Positions 7,924 through 16,800 of a stretch of DNA of 64,000 nt are shown here, piece after piece. Below the pieces are notes generated by a model. That model worked only from the letters and a program-made list of their open reading frames with translations, was not told where the DNA came from and did not search any database. Source of the DNA: Kibdelosporangium banguiense (GTDB lineage: Bacteria; Actinomycetota; Actinomycetes; Mycobacteriales; Pseudonocardiaceae); the NCBI RefSeq assembly GCF_017876405.1, contig NZ_JAGINW010000001.1:8011203-8075202 (forward strand), read 5' to 3'. Position numbers and translations under genes: made by a program. Positions within the stretch are counted from its first letter, which is position 1. Each line of letters opens with the position of its first letter.

Positions 7924-9468
7924 GTGGCTCAGAAGTCGGAAGCGCCGTTGACCGGCCAGGCGCGCGCCATCCTCACGTTGGTCATCGCGGGCTCGCTGCT
8001 GGTGGTCATAGACATCGTGATCGTCACCGTCGGCCTGCCCGGGATCCAGGCCGAGCTCGGTGGCTCACTGTCGAGCATCCAATGGGTGATCGTCGCCTAC
8101 ACGGTCACCATGGGCGCGGTCACACAGGTGGTCGGCACGCTGTCGGACCGGCTCGGCCGTCGAACCGTGTACCTGACCGGCATTGTGCTGTTCACCGTGT
8201 CGTCGTTGGCCTGCGGGCTCGCGCCCAACGTCGTGTTCCTCGATCTCGCGCGTGGCCTGCAGGGCATCGGCGGCGCGATCCTGATGGCCAACAGCCTGCC
8301 GCTGATCTCGCACGCGTTCGAGGGACAGCGCCGCAATATGGCGATCGCGACCTGGTCGACCGCGGCCACCGCCGCGGGCCTGGTAGCCCCCGTACTGGGT
8401 GGTGTGCTGATCGACGTGCTCGACTGGCGGGCGATGTTCCTGGTCAACGTCCCGATCGGGATCGCCGCGTTCATCATGGCCGCTGCCCGGCTGCCATCCC
8501 CGCCACAGTCCGATGGCCCGAGGCCGCCCATCGACTGGCTGGGTACCGCACTGCTGATCTTGTCGCTGGGCATCGGCAACTTCGCGCTGCTGCGTGGTGA
8601 GGACCAGGGCTGGGGTTCGACACAGACACTTGTCCAGTTCGGACTCGCGGTGATCCTCTTCATCGCCTTCACGGTTGTCCAGGTGCGGGTGCAGGCACCG
8701 ACGCTGCACCTGTCGTTGTTCAGGGTGCCCGCGTTCACCGGTGCCGCGCTGGCGATCTTCATGTCCCGGGTGCTGACCATCGGCGGCACTGTCTACTTCG
8801 TCCAGTACTTCCAGGGCTCACTGCACCTGACGCCGACCGAGAGCGGCCTGATGCTCGTGCCGGGTGCGCTGGCCCAGATGGGCGCGGGCATGCTCGCGGG
8901 CAAACTGCAGGCCAGACTCGCGCCAGGACCGATCATCGCGACCGGCTACACGCTCAAGGCGATCGCAGCCGCCTGGCTGGGTTTCGCCTTCGGTCCGACG
9001 ACGAGTCCGTGGTTGCTGGCATTGCCGTTGCTGATCTGGGGTTTCGGTGGTGGCGTGGCCGGTGCACCGGTGATGTCGGTGGCGATGAACGTGGTGGACA
9101 AGCAGCGAGCCGGCATGGTCGGCGGCACCGTCACAAGCCTCGCATCGATCGGTGGTGGCGTGGGTACGGCCGTGCTGGGCGTGCTTTACAAGACACAGAC
9201 GGGATCGGTCATCGCCGCCGATCCCGCCATCCAGGGCCCGACCCGGGAGGCCATGGTGGACGCCGCCGCGCGAGGCGATGCTCAAGCCGTGCTCGCCTTG
9301 GCGCCGGAGGACGCCAAGGCGAGCGTACAGACCGCACTGGACACGGCAATCGCTGAAGGAGGGTCTGCAGTCCTGTTGTCCTCCGCGGCAATGGCGGTCG
9401 TCACGACCCTGATTGTGCTCGTGTTGCTCAACTCCCGGAACGTCCCCGGCCCGAACGCGAAACCATGA
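7924..9468 (+). CDS. MFS exporter, DHA2 (EmrB/QacA) family, 14 transmembrane segments
   Basis: 514 residues with about 14 hydrophobic segments, typical of proton-driven multidrug or antibiotic exporters. Motif A is seen as GTLSDRLGRRTVYL after segment 2, and motif C in segment 5 as VLGGVLIDVLDWRAMFLVNV. The GTG at 7924 follows GGGAGAG (7915-7921). It is controlled by an operator-bearing promoter shared with the TetR gene. The position about 6 kb upstream of the polyketide genes makes export of or resistance to the cluster product possible, but the CHAT/EACC1 pair lies between and the link is inference. Confidence 0.88.
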   Translation: MAQKSEAPLTGQARAILTLVIAGSLLVVIDIVIVTVGLPGIQAELGGSLSSIQWVIVAYTVTMGAVTQVVGTLSDRLGRRTVYLTGIVLFTVSSLACGLAPNVVFLDLARGLQGIGGAILMANSLPLISHAFEGQRRNMAIATWSTAATAAGLVAPVLGGVLIDVLDWRAMFLVNVPIGIAAFIMAAARLPSPPQSDGPRPPIDWLGTALLILSLGIGNFALLRGEDQGWGSTQTLVQFGLAVILFIAFTVVQVRVQAPTLHLSLFRVPAFTGAALAIFMSRVLTIGGTVYFVQYFQGSLHLTPTESGLMLVPGALAQMGAGMLAGKLQARLAPGPIIATGYTLKAIAAAWLGFAFGPTTSPWLLALPLLIWGFGGGVAGAPVMSVAMNVVDKQRAGMVGGTVTSLASIGGGVGTAVLGVLYKTQTGSVIAADPAIQGPTREAMVDAAARGDAQAVLALAPEDAKASVQTALDTAIAEGGSAVLLSSAAMAVVTTLIVLVLLNSRNVPGPNAKP

Positions 9469-9539
9469 CCGCGGAAGGCTAGCGTTCGTCGGCCAGTATC
9501 ATGGCGTTCACCGCGCACCTAAGAGGAGAGACGACACGC

Positions 9540-9923
9540 ATGCCTGAGTTCGGTGTTTCCTTCGGTGGTCTGACCAGCGAGCAGTTGCGTGCGGAACTGG
9601 CCGCCGGGTTTGCCGCCGACCAGGCCGAGGGAATCCCGGTCCTGGAGTTGCGGCCCGCGCCTGACACCACCCGGGCTGTGGACCCGACCATCCTGGTCGC
9701 CATTACGGGTGTGCTCGGTGCGGTGGTCGGCACGGTGCTGACTGGACTGTTCCAGCTTGCTCAGGTCCGCAGGCGCAGCACGGTCGTGGTGATCACCGCG
9801 AAGGGGACACGGCTGGAGGCGCCGGTCAACGCCAAGCCCGAGGAGTTGGACCTGTTCGTCAGCAAGGCCAAGGAACTCGATGTGGCGCACATTCACGTGA
9901 GCGGAAGCAACTCAGGCTCCTGA
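9540..9923 (+). CDS. Small membrane-anchored protein, EACC1-like (effector-associated constant component)
   Basis: 127 residues from an ATG at 9540 behind AAGAGGAGAG; an in-frame ATG at 9501 is an alternative without a ribosome-binding site. The architecture is a soluble N-terminus ending in VLELRPAP, a single transmembrane helix after VDPT (about residues 46-66), then a basic stretch (QVRRRST) and a small alpha/beta tail ending VAHIHVSG. This order matches, from memory, the EACC1 family described in NTP-dependent and protease-based bacterial conflict systems, where it accompanies CHAT, caspase-like or trypsin-like effectors. Consistent with this, its neighbour is a TPR-CHAT protease. The two genes are convergent and overlap by 12 nt at their 3' ends. 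The family call is moderately sure; the biochemical role is not known to me. Confidence 0.65.
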   Translation: MPEFGVSFGGLTSEQLRAELAAGFAADQAEGIPVLELRPAPDTTRAVDPTILVAITGVLGAVVGTVLTGLFQLAQVRRRSTVVVITAKGTRLEAPVNAKPEELDLFVSKAKELDVAHIHVSGSNSGS

Positions 9924-12900
9924 GTGCACGTAGGCGGCCCACTGGGACGGCCGCCCCAGGTGCAGGTCCCGCAGTTCTCGTACGGCGTGGTGCAGGGCAT
10001 GGGCGGCGCGCGAGGTGTCCATGCCCTGGCCGGTGTCCAGTTGGGCGTAGAAGGTGTCAGCGACCTGCACGGCGAGCGAGTCGTCGATCTCCCAGAGCGT
10101 GCCGACCACGTGCGGGTACCCGGCGAGCTGGAACGCGGCGGTGAGGTGGATCGCCTCGTCCATCAGGTTCGTCGCGCCGTTGAATGCCGAGCGACACGCC
10201 GACAGATACGCCAGCCGCGCGTGTTCCAGCCGGATCGGGGCCAGGCTTTCCACCGTGAGCGGTCTGGTTTCGTGGTCGCTGAGCAGCAGACGGCTCTGGG
10301 ACGGGTCGGCGGGCGTGCTGTGGCCGTGGCAGGCGAAGTGGGCGATGGCGGAGTCGGGGAGCCGGGTCAGAATGGAGTCCCGGGTGGGATCCGCGATCAG
10401 GACCGTGGAGTTCGGGACCCGCCGCGCGACTCGCTGAGCCTCCTCGGTGACGTGGTGGAGAGGCCTTTGGCCTGGCGTGGACGGCATCGCCACGATCAGG
10501 GCCTGATCATTCGCAGTCGACGCCGCCTGGCGGGTGCGGGCATGGTCGAGCGCACGCACTGTCGGCGTGTAGGACGAGATCACGCGGTCGAGGACGGTTC
10601 GGGAGGTCGGGTGGTAACCGGCGGCGTGCAGAGGCAGGTGGCCAAGCGGCCCGGTGAGAGACCACCACACGCGCGGCGGATCCGGCACGACGGTGGTGTG
10701 GCCAAGTTCTTCCAGTACCGGTCCGGCGACAACGTCCCATAGCCATTCCAGGACCTCCGCGAGCGTCCGTTCGGCCACAGCCGCCACCGGGCCGCCGTAG
10801 CCGCCCAATGCGAGATCCACTGCTTCGTGGAACTGGTCGACTCGTCGTAGCAGGTCGTCGTTGGACAGTCCGGGCAGCGGGAGCGCGCTGATGCCGTTCG
10901 GACGCAGCAGCAACGCGTCGGCGCGGTCCAGACCCATGGTGACCACCACAACGTCGCCCTGCCGGGCTTGCCGGAGCAGCCGATCGATGTCGGGCGGCAG
11001 CAGGAAGTCGGTGAATCCGTCGAGCCCACGGATCTCGGCTGTCACCGCTTCGAACTCGGCGGCCAGGCGGTTGCGCTCGTCCATCCGCCGGTCGAGTGTG
11101 TCGGGCTGGTCGAGCACGTCGCGCAGCCGTACGAACCGGTCCGCGAGCACAGGGTGCCGTTCCTGGAGTTCGGTCAGGTCGCTGCGGGTGTCCAGGGCCT
11201 GACTGAACAGCACACCCCGGCCCAGCTCGAGCAGTCGTAACGCGGTCGCGGCGTCCGCCCGCGCCCACAACGCCGCTGCGGCGGCCTCTCCGGCCAGACC
11301 GGCGAACTGGCCCAGGGCGTGCTGCTGGTCGCTGCGGTCGAGCAGACGCGGCACCGTCGTCGGCAGCAGCCGCACGGCATATTCGAACAGGTTCGCCGCT
11401 TCCACCTCGTCGGCAAGCATCCCCGCCGCCAATCGCGCGGACTGCACTCTGACCGACGGCGCGCCGGACTCGACCTCGGCCGACGCCCGCATGGCCGCGA
11501 CAGCTTCGTCTACTTCGGACGGAATGCGGGTGACGTGTGCCCGATTGGCCAGTACGACGGCGAGATTGCTCAGATGCAGAGCCCGGCGGGGGTGGCCGCC
11601 AGGGGTGGCGTCGACAGCCTGGCGAAGGACGGTTATGGCCTCGGCCAAATCCTGCGTCTTGCCTGGTTGCGTGTGCCGGTAGCGGTCGAACAGCGCCATA
11701 CCCAGATTTCCGAGGTGCAGCGCGTGGCGTCCCTGGTCCACCAGCGGACGTTCCAGCGCGTCGCGCGCCACGTCGATGGCCTCGTCGGCCAGAGCCGGGT
11801 CCTCGGTCGCGACGAACAGCAACCGCAGAGTGGTGCTGAGGGTCGACAAGTACGGCCCTCGGTACGGGTGGTCCGCCGGGGTGAGCTCCACTGCCCGGCG
11901 GTGTTCTGCGACGGCGTCCACCAGGTTCGCGGTGGAACCCATCCGTTGGTAACGGTCGACGAGCGCCATGCCCAGGTTGGCCGACAATGTGGCGCGGTGC
12001 GGGTTTTCGGCCAGTGCGGTCCGGACGGCGGCCCGAGCGGTGGTGACTGCCTCGTCCAGGTCTGGCAGCGCGCCTGTGCGTTCGAACCGGATCAGCAGCG
12101 AACCACTCAGGTTCGACTGGTGCATCGCGTGGTTCGGGTGATCCTCAGGCGTGGCACGAACGGCGTCGCGGCCGACCGTGATCGACTCGTTCAGTTCGGC
12201 ATCCGAGCCGGTCAGCTGGGACCGGGCATCCAGGGCGGCAGCGAGGATGCCCAGGTACAGGCCCCGGTTGGGGCTGCCGGGCGGCAGTTTGGCCAAGGCG
12301 TCCCGCATCGTCGAGATCGCCTCGTCCAGGTCGGTGCGGGCGGCCCTGTTCTCGAACCGGTGAGCCAGTGCGGCGGCCAGGGCCGCCAGCGCCAAGCCTT
12401 GGTCGGGGTGGTCGGCAGGCAGAGAGCGGACCGCTTCGCGTCCCGCGGTGACGGCCTCGTTCACGTCGCCGATGTCGCCGAGCTGCTGGAACCGGCAGTC
12501 CAAGGCCGCGCACAGGTTGACCAGGCAGAGTGGACGGTAGGGGTCCTGGGCAAGTGGCGTGCCGAGTGCGGTGCGGGCGGCGTCGATCGCCCCCTCGAGA
12601 TCAGTGAGTGAGCGGGTCCGTTCGAACCGCGTCCGCAACATCATGCACAGGTTGGTGAGGCACATGTTCCGCACAACAGTGCCGTCCGGTGCCGCATGCG
12701 CGGCCTCACGTGTGGTTGTGACGGCTTCATCGAGATCGTAGCGGTTCCCGGTGTGCTCGGTTCGCAGGTACAACGCCGTGCCGAGGACGTTCAGCACCAA
12801 AGCACGGTCCGGGTGACCCGGCGGGGCGCCCGCCAGAGACTCCCGGGCCAGCACAATGGATTCGTCCAGCTCGTCCCGATTTCTGGTGCTCTCGCTCCGG

Positions 12901-13643
12901 ACGCGCAGCACCAAACTCAAACCCTGCAGGAACGCGACGCGTCCAGGATGGCCGGGTGGCGCCGACGCGACGCTGGCCCGGCACACCGACACCGCGTTGT
13001 CGATGTCCTCCAGCCGCCCCCAGCGCTCATACCGCGCATGCAGGGCGAGGCCCAGATTGAGCGCGCACTGCGCGTGATCGGGGTCGTCCTTCGAGAATCC
13101 CGCGAGTGCCGCGTAGCCGACGGTGACTGCTTCGTCCAGGTCGCCGGGCTGGGCGGTCACCTCGTACCGCCTCAACTTCGCCTGGCCGAGACAAGCCAGT
13201 CCGGTCGCCCGCATTTCATGATCCTCGGGCAGGGTGTCCACGATCCGTTGCCAGACCTCGACCGTCGCTGTCACCACCTCCGGATCAGGGTCGGCGGCGG
13301 ACTTCGTGAGCAGCTCGGCGCCGATCCTGATGGAGTTCTCGGCCAGCAACGGCAATACCGGCTCGGGCAGTTCGGTGACACCGTGGACAAAACACCAAGT
13401 CAGGTCGTCGACCGCCAGCTGCAGCACATCTTCTCCGTCGGTCTCACCCAGTGCCAGAAAGCCGTACCAGTGAAACCACCCGAGAGTGTGCAACGCTTCG
13501 ACGTCGTCGCCGTTGGTGCCGACCAGCGCTGAGAGCTGCTTGACCTCCTCGATCGCTTCCGGCACAAGCAACGTATCCGGATCCTGCGTCGTTTCGACGT
13601 GCACCAGACGTTCGGTGATGGCCGCGATGAGCTGTTCCCGCAC
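9912..13643 (-). CDS. TPR-repeat CHAT-domain protease (caspase-like)
   Basis: 1243 residues. After a 168-residue helical N-terminus come about 13 consecutive repeats of roughly 45 residues (about 169-750) with the pattern LDEAV...A...HP.R...L.NLG.AL..R, i.e. tetratricopeptide-like. A helical linker follows (about 760-930). The C-terminal CHAT domain (about 950-1243) is a clan CD cysteine-peptidase fold: catalytic His about 1106 in HFACHGHS and Cys about 1150 in YLSACRSA, then DEAIHLTAAFQLAGYPHVVG, which is typical of active CHAT. The start is GTG at 13643 with GGGGAGGG upstream. It is divergent from the PKS genes and convergent with the EACC1-like gene. Family knowledge points to a regulated suicide or immunity protease; the sensor ligand and substrate are unknown. 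Confidence 0.88.
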   Translation of the reverse strand: MREQLIAAITERLVHVETTQDPDTLLVPEAIEEVKQLSALVGTNGDDVEALHTLGWFHWYGFLALGETDGEDVLQLAVDDLTWCFVHGVTELPEPVLPLLAENSIRIGAELLTKSAADPDPEVVTATVEVWQRIVDTLPEDHEMRATGLACLGQAKLRRYEVTAQPGDLDEAVTVGYAALAGFSKDDPDHAQCALNLGLALHARYERWGRLEDIDNAVSVCRASVASAPPGHPGRVAFLQGLSLVLRVRSESTRNRDELDESIVLARESLAGAPPGHPDRALVLNVLGTALYLRTEHTGNRYDLDEAVTTTREAAHAAPDGTVVRNMCLTNLCMMLRTRFERTRSLTDLEGAIDAARTALGTPLAQDPYRPLCLVNLCAALDCRFQQLGDIGDVNEAVTAGREAVRSLPADHPDQGLALAALAAALAHRFENRAARTDLDEAISTMRDALAKLPPGSPNRGLYLGILAAALDARSQLTGSDAELNESITVGRDAVRATPEDHPNHAMHQSNLSGSLLIRFERTGALPDLDEAVTTARAAVRTALAENPHRATLSANLGMALVDRYQRMGSTANLVDAVAEHRRAVELTPADHPYRGPYLSTLSTTLRLLFVATEDPALADEAIDVARDALERPLVDQGRHALHLGNLGMALFDRYRHTQPGKTQDLAEAITVLRQAVDATPGGHPRRALHLSNLAVVLANRAHVTRIPSEVDEAVAAMRASAEVESGAPSVRVQSARLAAGMLADEVEAANLFEYAVRLLPTTVPRLLDRSDQQHALGQFAGLAGEAAAAALWARADAATALRLLELGRGVLFSQALDTRSDLTELQERHPVLADRFVRLRDVLDQPDTLDRRMDERNRLAAEFEAVTAEIRGLDGFTDFLLPPDIDRLLRQARQGDVVVVTMGLDRADALLLRPNGISALPLPGLSNDDLLRRVDQFHEAVDLALGGYGGPVAAVAERTLAEVLEWLWDVVAGPVLEELGHTTVVPDPPRVWWSLTGPLGHLPLHAAGYHPTSRTVLDRVISSYTPTVRALDHARTRQAASTANDQALIVAMPSTPGQRPLHHVTEEAQRVARRVPNSTVLIADPTRDSILTRLPDSAIAHFACHGHSTPADPSQSRLLLSDHETRPLTVESLAPIRLEHARLAYLSACRSAFNGATNLMDEAIHLTAAFQLAGYPHVVGTLWEIDDSLAVQVADTFYAQLDTGQGMDTSRAAHALHHAVRELRDLHLGRPSQWAAYVHSGA

Positions 13644-13819
13644 GCTGCGCCCTCCCCAGCATTTCCGCGACGGTACCAGGAAAGGGGTCGGCTAGGGGTG
13701 GGTGGGCTGTCCCGGCCGCCGGTAGCGTGCGAATTGTCTCGATCCTGGAAATGTGATTCCGCGACCATTTCCCGGATTTCCGGAATTCGGCCATCGTCGG
13801 TGTGCTGGGGGCGCAGAGC

Positions 13820-16800
13820 ATGGGAACCAGTGACGAGATCGCGGTCATCGGAATGTCGTGCCGGTTGCCTGGGGCGCCGGGCCCGGCCGCGTACTGGGAG
13901 CTGCTGCGCACCGGTACTGAGGCTGTGACGGCGATGCCGGCTGACCGGTGGGGGTCTGCCACAGAGCCCGACGAGCGGTTGCGCCGGGGTGGTTTTCTTG
14001 ACCGGGTGGGGGATTTCGATCCCGCCTTCTTCGGTATCTCGCCGCGTGAGGCCGCCGCGATGGACCCGCAGCAGCGGTTGATGCTGGAACTGAGCTGGGA
14101 GGCGTTGGAGGACGCGGGGCTTGTGCCCGGTGCGCTTGACCGTGCGGGAGTTTTCATCGGTGCGATCCGTGAGGACTACGCGAGCCTGTCGCGTACTGAG
14201 GGCTTCAGCGCGCACAGCATGACCGGTCTGCAGCGCGGCATGATCGCCAACCGGATCTCGTACACGCTTGGCTTGGGAGGCCCCAGTTTTGTAGTCGACT
14301 CGGCGCAGTCTTCTTCGCTTGTCGCCGTGCACACCGCGTGCGTCAGCCTGATGTGCGGTGAGTGCACTATTGCGCTCGCTGGCGGCGTCACGCTCAATCT
14401 TGGCCTGGACAGTGCTTTGACCGCCGTGGAGTTCGGTGGTCTTTCGCCGGACGGTCGTTGTCATGTGTTCGACGAACGTGCCAATGGTTATGTGCGCGGC
14501 GAAGGCGGTGGCCTTGTTGTGCTCAAGCCGTTGGCGCGTGCCGTGGCCGACGGCGACCTGATTCACTGCGTCATCCGTGGCAGTGCGATCACCAACGATG
14601 GTGGCGGCGCCGGGCTGACTGTGCCGGAACAGGCGGCACAGGAGGAAGTGCTCCGGCTGGCCTACCGACGGGCCGGTGTGGCACCTGCTGACGTGCAGTA
14701 CGTGGAGCTGCACGGAAGCGGCACCAAGGTCGGCGACCCGATCGAAGCCGCCGCGCTCGGTGCCGTGCTTGGTGAAGGCCGTCCCGCTGAGCAGCCGTTG
14801 CTGGTGGGCTCGGCCAAGACGAACATCGGCCACCTCGAAGGTGCCGCCGGGATGGCCGGGTTGCTCAGGGCGGTGCTGGGCATCAAACACGGCCAGGTTC
14901 CCGCGAGCCTGAACTTCAGCACCCCGAACCCGCGCATCCCGTTGTCAGAGCTGAAGATACGGGTGCAGGACACGACTGTGCCGTGGCCGGACACGCAGCG
15001 GCCCAGGCTGGCTGGGGTGAGCTCGTTCGGTATGGGCGGCACCAACTGTCACGTGGTGCTGTCGGAATGGACGCAGCCACAGCCTGGACAGTCCGGCGGT
15101 GAGGTGGCGCCGTGGGTGCTCTCGGCTCGCACCGAGGAGGCGTTGTGGGACCAGGCGGAGCGGTTGCGTGCTCACATCGCGGCAGATCCCGGACTGAGCC
15201 TGGCGGACGCTGCTTGGTCGTCCGCCACGACCCGGTCGGCCTTCCCACACCGCGCGGTGCTGATCGCATCGGACCGTGACCGGACGCTGGAGGGTCTCGC
15301 CGCGATCGCGGACGGCTCACTGTTTCCCGGCCTGACAACCGGAATCGTCCGGCCGACGGGCAAGGTCGCCTTTGTCTTCCCCGGACAGGGCACGCAGTGG
15401 ATCGGCATGGCCGAGCAACTGCTTGACTCGTCCGCGGTCTTCGCTGCGCAGATCGAGGCCTGTGCTGCGGCGCTGGCGCCGTACACCGGCTTCTCGCTGT
15501 TCGATGTCCTGCACGGCATCGGTTCGCTCGACGACATCGAGGTCGTCCAGCCGACCCTGTTCGCGATGATGGTGTCGCTGGCCGCACTGTGGCGGTCGTT
15601 GGGCATCGAACCGGACGCCGTGGTCGGGCATTCCCAGGGCGAGATCGCCGCTGCCTGTGTCGCCGGAGCGTTGTCCCTTGAGAACGCCGCGAAGGTGATC
15701 GCGTTGCGCGCCAGAGCTTTCCGTGACCTGCTCACCGAGGGCGCGATGGCGGCGGTGACGCTGCCCGCGGCGCAAGTCGTGCCACGGTTGACGGAGTGGG
15801 CCGGCCGTTTGTCCATCGGCGCGGTCAATGCTCCGAACTCGACAGTCGTCTCCGGCGAACCAGCCGCCATGGACGAGTTTCTAGCCGCGTGCGAGGCCGA
15901 TGGTGTGCGGTTGCGACGGGTTCCCGTGCGGCACGCTTCGCATTCGCCCTTGATGGAACCGTTGCGGGACCGGCTGCTGACCGACCTCGCCGACATCCGG
16001 CCGATGGCCACGGACGTCACCTTCGTCTCCACCGTCGCCGGTGGTCCGGTGGCGGGCACCGAGCTGGACGCGTCCTACTGGTACCGCAACTTGCGGCAGC
16101 GGGTGGAGTTCGAGCAGGCGGTCCGGGCGTTGGTGGCGTCTGATCACGGTGTGTTCGTCGAAGTCAGCCCGCACCCGGTGCTCACCTCGCCGGTCCAGGA
16201 GACCGCGGGCGACGTGCTCGCCGTCGGTTCCCTGCGGCGGGACGCCGGAAGCCTGGACCAGGTCATGACCTCGCTCGCCCAGCTCCACGTGAACGGCGTG
16301 CAGCCGGCTTGGGAGCGTGCGTTCGACGGCCGGCGGGTGCCGCTGCCCACATATCCGTTCCAACGGCAGCGGTACTGGCTGGGCGAGAACGTACCCGTAT
16401 CCGTGGTCCGCGAAGCACCGCGCGACGCCTTGGAACTCGTGCGTGCGCACACCGCCGCGGTCCTGGGGTTTCCAACGCCCGAGGCGGTCGCGGTGGACTG
16501 CACGTTCCGCGAACTCGGCGTCGACTCGCACCTGGCGGTCGACCTGCGCAACCGGATCGCTGCCAGCATGGGCCGTTCGCTGCAGGTGACGGCCTTCTTC
16601 GACCACCCCACATGCGCTGACCTGGCCGACCACCTCACCGGCGGACGGATCGAGAGCGCGCCTGAGTTGTCTCTCGCACAGGCGGACGATCCTGTGGTGA
16701 TCGTGGGCATGGCGTGCCGGTTCCCGGGCGGTGTGCTGTCACCTGAGGATCTGTGGGATCTGGTGGCCGAGGGCCGGGACGCGATTTCGGAGTTTCCCGC

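Noticed and set aside
13644..13819. Search for a promoter and operator ahead of the PKS genes
   Set aside because: Several short motifs (TTGTCT, TTCCGGAA) are present, but none forms a -35/-10 pair with acceptable spacing.
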